Below are positions 38,226 to 50,208 of a DNA stretch of 64,000 bases, one piece after another; position 1 is the stretch's first letter, and every line of letters begins with the position of its first letter. Origin of the DNA: Cichorium intybus. Its lineage: Eukaryota > Streptophyta > Magnoliopsida > Asterales > Asteraceae. The DNA lies in contig JAKNSD010000072.1 in NCBI GenBank assembly GCA_023525715.1, positions 1,083,544 to 1,147,543 on the forward strand, given 5' to 3'. The notes below the pieces were generated by a model that did no database searches, had not been told where the DNA came from, and saw only the letters and a program-made list of their open reading frames with translations. Position numbers and translations under genes: made by a program.

Positions 38226-40068
38226 CTACAAAATTTTAACAAGGTTCAATTTAGTAATTTATGATATTAAGTCCTTAATAATTAATACCCTTTTGTTTCA
38301 TAAACTTTAATTGATTAAGGTCTACAATCCAAGTTGCAATACAAACAAGCGGTTAGGTATCCTTTATCCCGCCTATTCGAATCAACAAGGTAGGTAACGG
38401 TTTACCAATTATATACAAATATAATTTCTAGAGTTATGGGATCCCATTATAACATTTATAAGTTTGGCATGTTTGATCCCATCTATGCCTTGGATTTCTA
38501 ATGCTTAGGTGACCTTTATCACAAAAGATTTACAAACAAATCATCCCACTTAAACGGACGTGTAGTTTTGACAACTATCAATGGTTAGGTGTCCTTTATC
38601 CCATCAATATTGCAAAACTTCCTCTTGTATCACAAGAAGACTCCAAGTGGTTAGGTAACCTTTATCCCACAATGATATACAAGTGATACATGAGTGTCTT
38701 TAAGAGGGACGACATTGATTTGTATTTCGAAAGGGATTTGTTTGTTTTACAATTCTAATTTTGAAAACATATGGTATCATGTAGATTGCATGCATCCAAT
38801 GAACATGGTACCATTAAAATCTTATTTGGTTAATTGGTTCCTTAATCATAAAATCTCCATTTTATTGATTCTTTGTTTGCGGTCAAGATTACAATTAATA
38901 TCCAATATTAAGCTTGAGTTTGATCACATACATGAGAACCAATTTTAATCCTAAATAATTACCATTATTATTTAGGGTTGGAGTTTGTAAGAATTCATAA
39001 AATCTCCATTTTATTTCTTGTTCATTCATTTTCAAAACTTGACTTTTAAGGTTTTATAACAAAACCCATTTTAATAAAACCAATTGTATTATATCTTATG
39101 TTTTATATGTCAATTTGAAAATTACAAACTCCTTGATGATTATGTTTAATTATCTAGGTTGTCTAGCATGCAAAATCTTATTTTCATCCACAACATAAAA
39201 TAATAAAACATTCAATCATCACATGCATGCATGGGTGCATAAACACAAGCCAACTAGTTTGATATTTCATGTGAGCCATACATGAAATATCAAGTCCAAA
39301 CCTAGGGACAAAAAGGTGACAAAAACTCAACCAAATGATCTTCGATTTGGCTACAATTTTGCCAAGCTTCTTATATCATCAAATGACACTTGAACCACCA
39401 TTTCTTGACACCATTGCATGAGTTTTAGAATTTCTTTTGGGCTCCTCAAAACTTTCTTGACTTCATTCTTGGTTAAATTGATGCTTATACTTGCCAACAC
39501 TTATTGTATATGCTAGATATTAAAGTTACCAACAAGTATAGCATCAAAATACCAAGATATGAATTTATTTTGACCTCCTTAACAGGTCCGAAAATGGACA
39601 GCAGGAAAGCAGGAAAATGTTGCTGTTGGGTGTAATCTCCTCTTGGTCTTTACTTCCTTCTCTTGTTACATTTTATAAAAAATATAAAATACAACTATTC
39701 TAATAATTACAAAATGAATAAAAGAAGGAAATAACTAATTATTATTACAAACCATTTGAATAAAAGAATAGATTACAACCAAATCGAATTTAAACACAAG
39801 ACATGCAACACAAGGTCCTTGGCTTGTTTATGCACCATTTTATCACATAAAATCATAAGAAAATCAACACTTTGTTTTTCTAAGGCAACAATTATGTAAC
39901 CAAATGCATGCAAACATAAATTTTAGTTGGTTACATAAAATCATAGATAATATACTTGCATGTTGCCAAAGAAGCCATGCATGAACATTGCATTCAAGAA
40001 GATGAACATTCATGGCTTCCAAAAACCAAGTTTATCCAAATAAACTTATTATCTAAACATGCAATATA
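38226..40068 (-). other. E1 untranslated leader
   Basis: Homologous to the leaders of E2 and E3 but more diverged; non-coding. Confidence 0.7.
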
Positions 40069-40086
40069 GCCATGGCTCTGATACCA
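40069..40086 (-). promoter_or_regulatory. E1 primer binding site
   Basis: Minus strand TGGTATCAGAGCCATGGC next to the 5' LTR. Confidence 0.9.
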
Positions 40087-40088
40087 AT

Positions 40089-40775
40089 TGTTGGAAATCC
40101 ATGTTCATGTTATAGGTTTCAAAAACTTGAAGTTGCAACGGAAGCATAAAATTATGAACACAAATTTCACTTCTAAGAGGATCATGTTACATGCATGTAG
40201 AGATAAGATGAAGAACAAGCATAGATAGAGTTCAAGATCATACCCTTTCTTCTTGACCTTAGTTTGGACAATTTTGATGACAAGGAATCAAGTTAGAAAC
40301 CCTCTATAGTTGATCCACCACAAGCTTGAACAACCTTAGATGCTAGTCTTCAAAACTTGCAAGATAAAGCTTCTTTTCTCCTTGAAACCAAAAACGATTT
40401 TCTAGTCTTCAAGAGAGAGTTTAGAGAGTATTTTTGGCTGATCAAAAACAACTATAAAAAGTGTCTCTACACCCTTCAAATGTCGGATTACATACACAAG
40501 AAAGAAAGAGAAAAGTGGCCTAGTATTCTATGCAAGAGCATGCTTCCTTTCCTTGGTCAAAGAGAGAATATTGCAAGTTTTTACAACTTTCCACATATGC
40601 CATGTGAGGCATATAGAATCCGGCCATTTGATGGCTTTTATAAATCAACATTTATAAATTCCATTATTTATAAACTTATATCACAAAGTTTATAAATAAT
40701 AAACCTTCAAACTTGTGATTAATGGGTTAACATTTAAACCATTACTTATATACATAAATCAATTAATTATGCATC

Positions 40776-40869
<94 letters not shown>

Positions 40870-41210
40870 CATTATGCATATCTTATTTAATTTACCAATT
40901 AAATTAAATAAGAGATTTAACTATAATTCAATTAAATCATTTAACAACTTAAACAATTTAATTATTACATTTGATTAATTCATCACTTATGAATTAGTGA
41001 TCAACCTTTAATTTTGGAGTTATTATTATTTACTTCAAATAATAATAACTTACAAGATTAAATTGCAAGTTTAGTATCATTTGATGTTAAATCAAATTTA
41101 ATATTCCAAATGATCAATTGGTGTCAAACTTGTTGTTGGTGTGACCTTATAGGATCATGTATTATTAGTAATATCATTTTATGATCATCCTTGGGCATAT
41201 AGAACTAACA
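40089..41210 (-). repeat. E1 5' LTR
   Basis: 1,122 bp, TGTTGGAAATCC to AACTAACA on the plus strand, followed by the TTTAG duplication. Its sequence ('tataggtttcaaaaacttg') differs from the E2/E3 LTRs ('aattagtttcaaaaacaag'), so E1 is a separate subfamily. Confidence 0.94.
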
Positions 41211-42537
41211 TTTAGTGCCTTCGTCCCCATTTTTAATCCAATCTCTCCAAGAATTAAGGACAATAGTTGTGGCAAGTGCCTCTCTACAATCCATAATTCT
41301 TGTTAACAAAATATAATGTGATGCAAACCTAGTTTTAGCCACCTTCAACAATTCTAATTTTGAATTTTCTCGAAAAATTGACAAAGCTTGAGTATGGTTA
41401 AGAAAGTATTTGACAATTGTTTTCCCTCTCTTATATATATCATTTAACTAATAAAACTCGTTTTCCATATCTTTGAAAATTAAATTTAAAGTGTGAACAC
41501 AACAAGGTGACCAAAAGATATGTTTGTATACCTTCTCGATCTCGCGTCTGGCGGCTTTGCAATTAGCTGCATTTTCGATTACCACTTGCAGAACATTACT
41601 TGGTCCAACGACTTCAATAGCTCATTGTAGATACTTGGCAATTTCTATTCCTGTTTTCTCGACCCCTGGAAAATCTTCCGCATACATGAACACCGCACCA
41701 CAGGCATTGGCGGTTGTAACATTGATAAGTGGCTTACGTTTCACATTAGACCACCTATTGGAAACAATAGATATCCCTTGCGTGTACCAAGTATCTTTGA
41801 CTTGAGTAAGGTCTTTCTCAACATCTCTCACACAGAGTTAGGTCTTTCTCAACATCTCTCACAAACTCATCTAGCAACATGGTTGCTTTTTCACTAGATG
41901 GAGGTTTATACCCCTGGTGCTTTCTTGATTTTGTTTATCATTTCAAGAAATTGAGGATTCCTCAAGACATTGAATGGGATACCATTAGCATACAATCCTC
42001 TAATGATTTTCATGTCAAACCATATTTCGTTCCATGATCCCAAAAGATTCCTCAGGTCATTTTTTTGGAACGGAATTCTTTGAAAGAATAGAAATTTTTA
42101 AGGACCTTGAAACACCTCCATTATCGGCTTCTTTCACCTTGTTCAAAAGTCGTTGTAGCTTCACCCAATCGTTCATCATAACAGACATCTTCTTATTTCT
42201 GCCTTCTTATGTGATTGAGGCTCAAAGAAATGTGTATGAATTCTAGTGTAGGAGCTTGTGTATTGGCCTTTACAGTGGTTGCAAAGCCACACCTTTACCC
42301 CATTGTATTTTTACTAGTTCTACAACCAATAAAAGTGACTTCTTCCAACAAAGGCCTCGTAGCATCCTTATTTGAATTTCTTTGGCTTCCTGATGCACCA
42401 CCTGGGTCTTTGGTCCTCATTATCGTCAACATCAATAAAGTCTTTTGGTTGTTGTGTTTCACTATCTTCTGGGCAACTAACACACTTGCCAAATACCATT
42501 CTTGAATGTTAAAAGAATACAGATTACAGGAACACAC
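41211..42537 (-). pseudogene. hAT transposase, N-terminal part (BED finger, DUF659)
   Basis: Minus-strand continuation of 13,558-14,441. Near 42,290-42,220 a BED-like finger is recognisable ('WLCNHCKGQ' and 'SSYTRIHTHF'). The DUF659 region follows, with 'VKRKPLINVTTANACGAVFM', 'AIEVVGPSNVLQVVIENAAN' and 'HIFWSPCCVHTLNLIFKDME', and then 'VAKTRFASHYILLTRIMD' before E1 cuts it. Frameshifts, stops and a ~28-bp tandem duplication ('aggtctttctcaacatctct' at ~41,812 and ~41,842) show decay. Together with the C-terminal part it forms a whole hAT transposase outline (~2.2 kb without E1). The hAT terminal repeats were not found. Confidence 0.85.
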
Positions 42538-43157
42538 GAGAAGTAGAAGTATATGTGTTACAGTGGAGAATTAGAGGTGTAACAGGAGAATTGTAAAGAT
42601 GAATTGTAGTAATGCGTAATATATAGAAAATAAAACCCATTAGAAGACTCGGATGAGGAATACGAAGCATCAATACAAGAATCGATTGTGCAATCATCGC
42701 TTCGTCGATTTTTTCCCGATAGACCAATTTCCCGCCAAACTCAATCGGCGATTGGAACACCAAATTGGCAACCCCAGATCACGTTTTAGTGCAATTGGAA
42801 TCGCTAATTTCACGATTTGGGAACCGAATCGAAGAATTGAGGGGATCAGATGGAAGCTGTACTAGTCAGCGACTCGGATGGCGATTGGTACACAAACATA
42901 TCGCGTTTGGGAACATAGCATTTGGAACGAGCTCGTGACCCAATTGGCAATTCATGTAAACATGGTCAAAACACTTCATTCCCCTTCATCTTAACTAAGC
43001 ATTGACTTAATTTATTGCTGTAATGTCTCTCGACCATTTATGACTTGGTCCATCAAATTCCCTTTATCATAGGACCTCCAACGAACATTAGAAGAAAAGG
43101 GAACGCCAAATTAGCGAGGCTTTTCCAGGCGGTGGCAACTGCAAATTTTCACGAATC
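42538..43157. other. intergenic; probable 5' region of the next gene
   Basis: No coding similarity. The last ~200 bp would hold the promoter and 5' UTR of the glycosidase gene starting at 43,158. I could not place a TATA box with confidence. Confidence 0.4.
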
Positions 43158-46100
43158 ATGTCGACAAAAAGTAACGCCATCTCAAGGTTAACCAATCTCC
43201 GTCGTCATTTCAACATTACAAAACAAGCCTCCAAGGTAACCAAATCCCGCAAACCTTCATGTATGATCTAGCCCTAAACTTCTCCTCTAATGTAATTGTT
43301 TGCATATTATCATCACGGTGCCGACCTCCTCACTTCTATTCCACAAATTACTTTTCAGTTCTATAATAATCTCAATCAATTTGTGGAATAATCCGACATT
43401 TCTTGTTTCTTTGCGGTTTTGTTATTCAATTAGGGTGGCAATGAAGGGGGAAGAAATGAAGGAGGTGGCAACGAGGGGAGTGTCCATGAAAATACCAGTG
43501 CGGGGAGTGGCCGTGAAAATAGTAGCGTGGGGAGTATTAAGATCTCTCAAGAAGTTTCTACAGCTTTATCAAATGAGAAAGCAGTTGTTGCTTTGGAGTC
43601 CACTATAATAACTCATGGTAAGTTTTCGTTTATAATCTAGATATTCACATTGTTCTCAATTTTATACGCCCTAAATTCAGTAAGAACCTATGGTCTGATT
43701 TTCGAGGTCATAGGGACTGATATTAGGGTTTTGGTTTTTACCACATAGAAGTAGAACAACACTATGTGTGTTAGTCCTGTCAACTGTGAGCTACTCCTGT
43801 AATGAAATACTATGATAATCAACTGTTCTTGTTCTGCAATTTTAAGACAATTAACATGATGAACAGTTATGGTTACTGTAATCAACATGAAAAGTACTCA
43901 ATTACATCCTTTTAAGCTATGGAGAGTAAGTGAGCTGACATAATTACACTCGTATCATTATCTTTGTGTAGTTTGTTGCTCATGTTGTTAAATGTTTGTA
44001 TATGTCTGTAAATTGTGAATAAGTCTTCTGACTATATCATTCTGTTTGTTAGGAATGCCCTATCCTCAAAACTTTGAGACTGCAAAAGAAGTGGAAGCCA
44101 TTGTTAAGGAAAATGGAGCTGTTCCTGCTACTGTTGCTATTTTAGATGGCATACCATGCATAGGTACTTACACAAAAACGACCTTTTCAGTAATATTTAA
44201 ACGATTTTTTCTGGCTTATTCTATTCCATCTAACCAAACCAAAAATGACCTAACTATTCCATTCTTCAAGTTATATCTCATTTCAATTATCAGCTCTTTA
44301 GCATTTCAATACTTTATTTTTTACTTGTAGGTCCCACCAAAGAAGAACTAGAGAGGGTAGCTAAACTAGGAGCCAATGCTCGAAAAATATCTCGAAGGGA
44401 CATTGCACATGTTGTGAGTATGCCTTTTAATATATACCTCTTTCTTTATGTTGCCTTTTTTAATTGTATGAATCTTTTCTCTTTTCCCTTAAAGTTAATA
44501 AAGAATTTCTAAATGAGAGTACTTGTTCTATTATTTGATGTTAACTTGATTCTTGATTTATGTAGGTAGCCACAAGAAGTAGTGGTGGAACAACCGTGTC
44601 TGCAACCATGATCTTTGCATCAATGGTAAGTGCAAATAATAGTAACCTACTTTCATTTTCTAGTTTATTATAGCATCCTACTTTTTATTTCTTCTTATTA
44701 CCACATTGATTTGTATCATTCTGATACAAATCAATCTTGGCTGCTATAATTAGGTAGATATTTAAAATACAATGTCCTGATAAGAAAAAAACTTTAAAGT
44801 GCAATGTGGTAATTTGGTAGATTTTCAAAGTACAATGCTGTAATAGGAAGAAAAGAAAGTAGGATGCTATAAGTCTATAAGAAACAAAGAAATGGAAGTA
44901 GATTGATGTTTCTTGTATTTAGCTCTATAAAATAAAGATATTTTCTTTAGGTTGGAATATCTGTATTTGTTACGGGAGGAATTGGAGGAGTTCACAGAAA
45001 TGGAGAAAACAGTAAGTTTTCTCATATACAATTCTTATTCTTAATATTTCACTTCTTTTTTGAGTTTTATTTCTATACATTTAGGTACCCTAAGTCCCTG
45101 TTTGTTTTGAGTTGTAGTTGCCCGTCCTTTTGCATATATATTTATTTTCATCTAATATTTTAAATCAACAGTTGAGTTGTGGTTCTGTTTCTTTTTAAAC
45201 ACAATTATGCGAATGGTCCTTGTGGTTTACAAAAACAACCACATATAGTCCCTATGGGATTTTGTTGCATTGATGATCCTTGAATTTCCAAAAATTGCAT
45301 GGATGGTCTTTTTGATTACCACCGTTAGTTTTTCTGTTAAATCCAATACGGAAGGACTTCTTTGCCCCTCTTTTATCTCATATCTTTAACCTAAAATTTC
45401 TCGCGCTTATTCCTAGCCAACCTGATAGATACTATAAACTGTAATAGAAAATAGGATCTGTAATTGTGAATGGAACAGTAGTTTACTAGTATAAAAAGGA
45501 AATCGTATTCTTCTAATTGCTCAAAATGAAGAACACAAAACAAGGATTCAAATATCAGTGAAGGAAAATTGCACGGGTGTTTGTTAACCCGAAAGGCATC
45601 ACGAGAAATTCATAATCCCGTTGTGGGTGCGGAAAGCGGTCTTGCCAATGTCCACCTCGCGCATACGGACCGGATGGAAACCCAAACTTAAGGACCACTG
45701 GTGTAACAAAATTCCCATAAGGACCATTTGTGGTCTCTTTTGTAAACCACAATGACCATTTGTGTAATTTTGTCTTCTTTTTAACTTTGAACATTTTGGG
45801 TTTGTAGAATGTAACTTAACTAGTTATTATCAACCCCCGGCGTTGTGCCGGGGTTCATAAACAAAATTTGTAAAAAAGAAAACTTGTTAAGAACATAAAA
45901 TTGTTAAAAAAATAATGCAAAAATTATACGAAGGAGGCCGTGTTAATAAACAATTATAGTAAATTTTTAAACAATATAAGAGTAAAAGTTAGATACATAA
46001 AACTAAAGGGGTCAATTGAATAAAAGGTATAATTAGAATTTGAATATTAAAAAGAAAAGTTTAAAGCAGATTCATAAGAAAATTAAGGGTAAAAAACAAA

Positions 46101-47511
46101 AAGTATTAAAAACGAAAAAGTGTTAAAAACGAATGCAAAAATTATATGAATGAGACTATATTAATAAACTATCAAAGTAAACTTTGAAACAATGTAAACG
46201 TAAGAGTAAAAACTGGATAAATAAAACTAAAAGTTAATTAAAGAAAATATAATTTAAAAGTTTGTTTAAAGGTTTTGTTAAAAATACAAAAAGCGAAAAA
46301 TAAAATAGAGACCAAATATTTTTAATAAAGATTAAAAGTTGAGTCAATTTAATATAATTTAAAAAAAAATTTGAGGTTAAAACTGTAAAATAGAAAAAGT
46401 TCTTGGGGTTAAAACTATAAAGTATGCAAAGCTGGTTGACCCAAGACCCAGGAAAACAAAAACCGGAAATTGTTGCAAAAAATATTTAAACGTGCAACCT
46501 CTGGAGAAAATGGAAACGCGCGTCCAAGTGTTTAACCATTAGGCCGGTTCTGCTTTTGATATTAAAACTCCAAATACACACTATAGAGACAATTGAAATT
46601 GATTAAAATGTTAGTATCACTATTCATCCGATGGTTTTTGTAAATAGGGATAATAACTTATTTAACTAAGTCTAGACTTTTTTAATGTAAAGTTTGAAAT
46701 TTAAATGGGTCAACCTAGGTTAACCTGTTTATCTTAAACATCAGCTTAGTGAAAAAGTAATTGGGTCAACCCATTTATGCATGATAGGACCGAAACTGTT
46801 CTCAGTGGACAAAAACTGCAATCTTTTGTCCCAACTTTTTCAGTGGGACAAGAAAGTGCACTTTTTGTCCCAATTACTTTTTTGTCCCACCTTTTACCTT
46901 TTTGGCTGGAACAAAACTTGCACATTCTGTCCCATCTTTTCAGATGGGACACCCTTTTGGGACATCTTTTCAGGTGGGACACCCTTTTGAGACAAAAATC
47001 TTTATTGCTCCATCTTTTTCGATGGGGCAAACAACTGCATTATTTGTCCCATTGACATCACTCGCGGTCCAATGCATACAAAACACAGTACAACATGTTC
47101 TGTCCTACCTAACAAACGGGGCAAGAGTACTCAACCGATGTTAGTGGAACAAAAATTAAAATCTTTTGTTCCCATCTTTTTAGGTGGGATAAGAAATTAC
47201 ATTTTTTATAAATTACAATTCTTACATTGTTTCAGCACTGGATATATCATCTGATCTAACCGAGCTTGGAAGAACTCCGGTAGCGGTAATATCAGCGGGA
47301 GTTAAGTCCATATTAGATATTCCCAAAACCCTAGAATATTTGGTATGTTTATTTTTTCAACTAATTACCATAAAAAAATCAAACATAATTTTATGCTGGC
47401 AGAGTGGCAGTTTGGTAAATTTCCAATGATACAGGAAACTCAAGGAGTTTGTGTTGCTGCTTACAAAACCGATGACTTTCCCGCTTTTTATACCGAAAAA
47501 ATGGCCTCAAG
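43158..47511 (+). CDS. PUMY: pseudouridine-5'-phosphate glycosidase, first 8 exons
   Basis: Splits pseudouridine 5'-phosphate into uracil and ribose 5-phosphate (PsuG/IndA family). Exons: 43158-43235, 43434-43617, 44053-44163, 44331-44413, 44566-44625, 44951-45011, 47236-47342, 47435-47511, all with GT-AG borders and matching phases, giving ~253 residues. Catalytic positions known from bacterial PsuG are kept: Glu in 'ALESTIITHG' (~81), Lys in 'RKISRRD' (~143) and Lys in 'SAGVKSILD' (~216). Residues 10-18 'RLTNLRRHF' fit a PTS2 peroxisomal signal, in line with the peroxisomal Arabidopsis enzyme. Exon 2 adds a Gly/Asn/Glu-rich linker. About 80-100 C-terminal residues (after 'FYTEKMAS') are not found downstream, so the gene is truncated or has a very long intron 8. 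Confidence 0.88.
44648..44901. mobile_element. TIR MITE in intron 5 of the glycosidase gene
   Basis: About 65-bp inverted ends: left CTACTTTCATTTTCT...TTATAGCATCCTACTTT, mirrored by AAAGTAGGATGCTATAA...AATGGAAGTAG at the right. The superfamily is not determined and no clean target duplication was seen. Inside lies the perfect 13-bp hairpin TTGATTTGTATCA-TTC-TGATACAAATCAA (44,706-44,734). Confidence 0.7.
45189..45783. mobile_element. Mutator-like non-autonomous element in intron 6
   Basis: Inverted ends around 'aatggtccttgtggtttac' (left) and its complement at 'gtaaaccacaatgaccatt' (right). Flanked by perfect 9-bp duplications TTCTTTTTA (45,189-45,197 and 45,775-45,783), the size typical of MULEs. 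The element proper is 45,198-45,774 (577 bp). It carries a captured gypsy RT fragment. Confidence 0.75.
45555..45640 (-). pseudogene. captured gypsy reverse-transcriptase fragment
   Basis: Minus strand encodes 'RDYEFLVMPFGLTNTRAIF', the conserved RT block (usually 'YEFLVMPFGLTNAPA.F'). Only ~25 residues match. It lies fully inside the Mutator-like element, which suggests host-sequence capture (Pack-MULE style). Confidence 0.65.
45820..46589 (-). mobile_element. Helitron-like element in intron 6
   Basis: On the minus strand the 3' end shows a GC-rich hairpin (CCCCGGC-ACAAC-GCCGGGG, 45,853-45,835), 11 nt, then CTAG (45,823-45,820) followed by T, the hallmark of a Helitron terminus. A matching 5' start TCTCTATAGTG lies at 46,589. 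The base before TC is G rather than the expected A, so the 5' end is less certain. There are two degenerate ~200-bp internal repeats (~45,915 and ~46,137) and no transposase. Confidence 0.6.
46790..47190. repeat. palindromic 'GGGACA' minisatellite in intron 6
   Basis: Alternating 'tgggacaaaa' and 'ttttgtccca' motifs. It includes a perfect 9-bp hairpin GTCCCATCT-TTTC-AGATGGGAC (46,929-46,950) and a 30-bp tandem unit 'tcttttcagrtgggacaccc' at 46,935 and 46,965. The open frames here come from the repeat. Confidence 0.8.
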
Positions 47512-47777
47512 GTATGACATCAATTATTTTTTTTCCCTCAATAAACAGACTTAAAATAGCTCAAAACTAAATTTAATATTTTTGAAGGAAAGATTAAAAA
47601 AATTATATGTTGGTTAGTTTTATGGTTTAACCACTAATACTTTATTTTTTCCAATTTAATCATAATGGTTTAAGACATTTTTCCAATTTCACCATTTTGA
47701 CCTGTTATGGTGAAAATATAAACCGGTATTTTTCCAAATTAACTGTTTTGACCTGTTACATCAAAATGGTTAATTAA
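47512..47777. other. sequence after exon 8, no further exon found
   Basis: AT-rich, with repeated 'ttttgacctgttay' strings (~47,697 and ~47,746). The expected next coding block of the glycosidase was not recognised here or anywhere later in the window. Confidence 0.45.
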
Positions 47778-48156
47778 AAATAGTGTTTTTAAAAAAACTA
47801 TTTACCAAAATGGGTTGTTTTCAAAATATTTACCAAAATAGGTGATTTAATATTATTTCTAAAAATTACTGATCGAAAATTTGCGCTAACCTTTTCCCCG
47901 GTTCCAAAAATATTAAATCACCTATTTCTAAAAACTATGGGTTTCTACTTTATGAAATTCTTTTATTCTTCACTTTCTCGTTTTGAGAGATTTTCCCATT
48001 CCACAATTTATCGATGCAGCGTATTACCGAAACCGGGGAAAAGGTTAGCGCAAATTTACGATCAGTAATTTTTAGAAATAATATTAAATCACCTATTTTG
48101 GTAAATATTTTGAAAACAACCCATTCTGGTAAATAGTTTTTTTAAAAACACTATTT
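47778..48156. mobile_element. fold-back element with 126-bp arms
   Basis: 47,778-47,903 and 48,031-48,156 are near-perfect inverted copies of equal length (126 bp) around a 127-bp loop. The arms start AAATAGTGTTTTT and end ACCTTTTCCCCGGTT; only a few mismatches are seen. The flanks GGTTAATTA and GGTCAAAAA match at 6 of 9 positions, so a Mutator-type origin is possible but unproven. A transcript would form a long hairpin. Confidence 0.8.
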
Positions 48157-48204
48157 TGGTCAAAAACTCTATATTTTCTGAAATGTCTAATTTAAGTTTT
48201 CAGA

Positions 48205-48493
48205 TCTCAGAAAAAACCCAACATATTTTGATCTAATCATTAAAAAAACCACTATATTATATTGTTTAGAACGTTCAAAATTTTTGTATATATTCTTTGA
48301 AATTGTCTAATCAAATATATTGAAACCATCAAACAATTAAGAGTCGATTACATAGCGTTTGTGGTTGTGTAGGATTTACCGATCAGAAACTTTAAATTAT
48401 ATATTTTAGAAAATATAAGGGTTTTAATGCACTAAAATATGATATAGTGGTTTATTTAAGGATTGAATAAAAATATGTTGGGCTTTTATGAGA
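48205..48493. repeat. second inverted repeat, about 58-bp arms
   Basis: 'aaacccaacatatttt...aaaccactatat' (48,205-48,262) is mirrored by 'atatagtggttt...aaaatatgttggg' (~48,430-48,490), with more mismatches than in the preceding fold-back. Probably another MITE of unknown class. Confidence 0.6.
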
Positions 48494-49746
48494 TTTTTTT
48501 CTTTTTATTATTATTCTTTTTTTTTTGTAATTATTGATGGTAGAGTCCAACAGGAAACTTGATCTTGAAATGGGTATCTTGATGGAAATTATTATACCCA
48601 AAGAACACAAATATAGTCTTCTAATGAAAAACCAATAAAGACCAACCTATAATTATAAAAAAAAAAAAAAAAAACTTATAATGCTCGAAGATTGTCAGCT
48701 TTGTCGAGTCTTGCAGTACTTGAGGTCGATGACTCACATCGATTGCAATTTTCTTTTTTAAAAATTGAATTAAAATTGATTACATGGAAGAAGCAAAAAA
48801 GAATTAGCATCCACGAGTAAATTGGACCATGCCACAAAGATGATGATTGTTTCATACAAAAAGGTGAATAAAATTTGCAATACATTTTACTATATTTTAT
48901 TTTACAAAATAGCTTTGTACTTGTATTTATTAGTTTTTTTTTTCCTATAATACCAACACAGTTACATTATTTCATCAATAATAGCAAAAGACACTCATTT
49001 TTACGCAAAATAACGACATAATTATATTTCGATGTGTTTTCATTAAATTACTACCAACCAAAATATGAAATTTCAATGCTTACTATAACATCATCTTTTT
49101 AAATTTAAATGAAAGTGCAGTGACTAATATAACATCATTTTTTCAAAAAAAAAAAATTCAATCTATGTATTAAGTAAGAGAAGATAAACGACATCTTGTA
49201 TCAAGAGACAACGAAAATATGCGATGTGATTTTAATAAATACTTGCATTTCTTTCTTCCTATTCTCTCTAAGATTGGAGATCATGTTGGTAATTTTCATG
49301 CTAAGCCTTAACCTATACATGCATACCTTAATCTTAAAGGTTATAACCGTAAAATCATATAAGGTTAATTACATGCCTTGTAAATGGGCCCACAGAACAT
49401 CCATAATATACTAGTTCAGAAGTAAAATAAAAAATAAAAAATAAAAAGTAGAAGTACCATGTCATGCCAGAGAATGTTTATGAACTCTGCATTTCAGCAA
49501 ACCTGTGTTTACGGACTAAACCTGTTATTATTATTATTTTGTTTTTCATTTTTGATCTTCCTCATTAATGATGGATGCTATAATAAACAATAATATGAAA
49601 GCAAGTTGTAATTTTTATGTCATATTTAAGCCATAATAAACAAATAAACAAAAATTGGATGCTATGATGAATATTAAATAAAAGTTGGATGAATATTAAC
49701 CTTACTTGGAAATATTCTTGACCTCTATTGTTTTATACTTATTATT
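48494..49746. other. intergenic, AT-rich, no gene
   Basis: Contains poly-A/T runs (48,658-48,675; 48,930-48,942; 49,145-49,157). No coding similarity or TIR structure identified. Confidence 0.45.
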
Positions 49747-50208
49747 CACCAAACCAGTGTTCTAAAAGGCGTGTCATGGCGCGCGCCAAGGCGTGCCATG
49801 GCGTGAGGCGCGACTTTGTCGTCTCGAAAACCCTCATGGCGGCGCTGCTAGGTGTGGCGCATGACAAGGCGAGCCATGGAACGCCATGGCGCGTTATGGC
49901 ACGTTATGGCACGAGTTTTTACGATTGTCGGCCATTTTTTTCTTCTTTTTCTTGCATTTCTTGATTGTGCATAAAACATTTGAGTTTTTGCTAATTTTTT
50001 GTTATTAGTTATTGATAAAATACTTCTAAAAAACTTGATATGTTTGATATAAATCTATATTTATATATATAATATAATTATGCATTCATATAAAATTGCC
50101 GTCTTACATCATGCCTTGAAAACGACATGACTCGCCAAGGCTCGTAAAACTTGAGGCTTGACATTGCCGCCACGTCACGCCTCACGCCATTAGAACCTTG
50201 CACCAAAC
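49747..50208. mobile_element. hAT-type MITE with perfect 8-bp TSD
   Basis: 8-bp duplications CACCAAAC at 49,747-49,754 and 50,201-50,208. Terminal repeats CAGTGTTCTAA (49,755) and, read on the minus strand from 50,200, CAAGGTTCTAA. Both features are diagnostic for hAT. The 446-bp interior has GC-rich repeats of 'ggcgtgccatggcg' type near the left end and complementary 'cgcctcacgcc' at the right. No transposase. Confidence 0.88.

Noticed and set aside
49728..49964. 78-codon open frame
   Set aside because: It lies within the GC-rich interior of the hAT MITE and its composition explains it.
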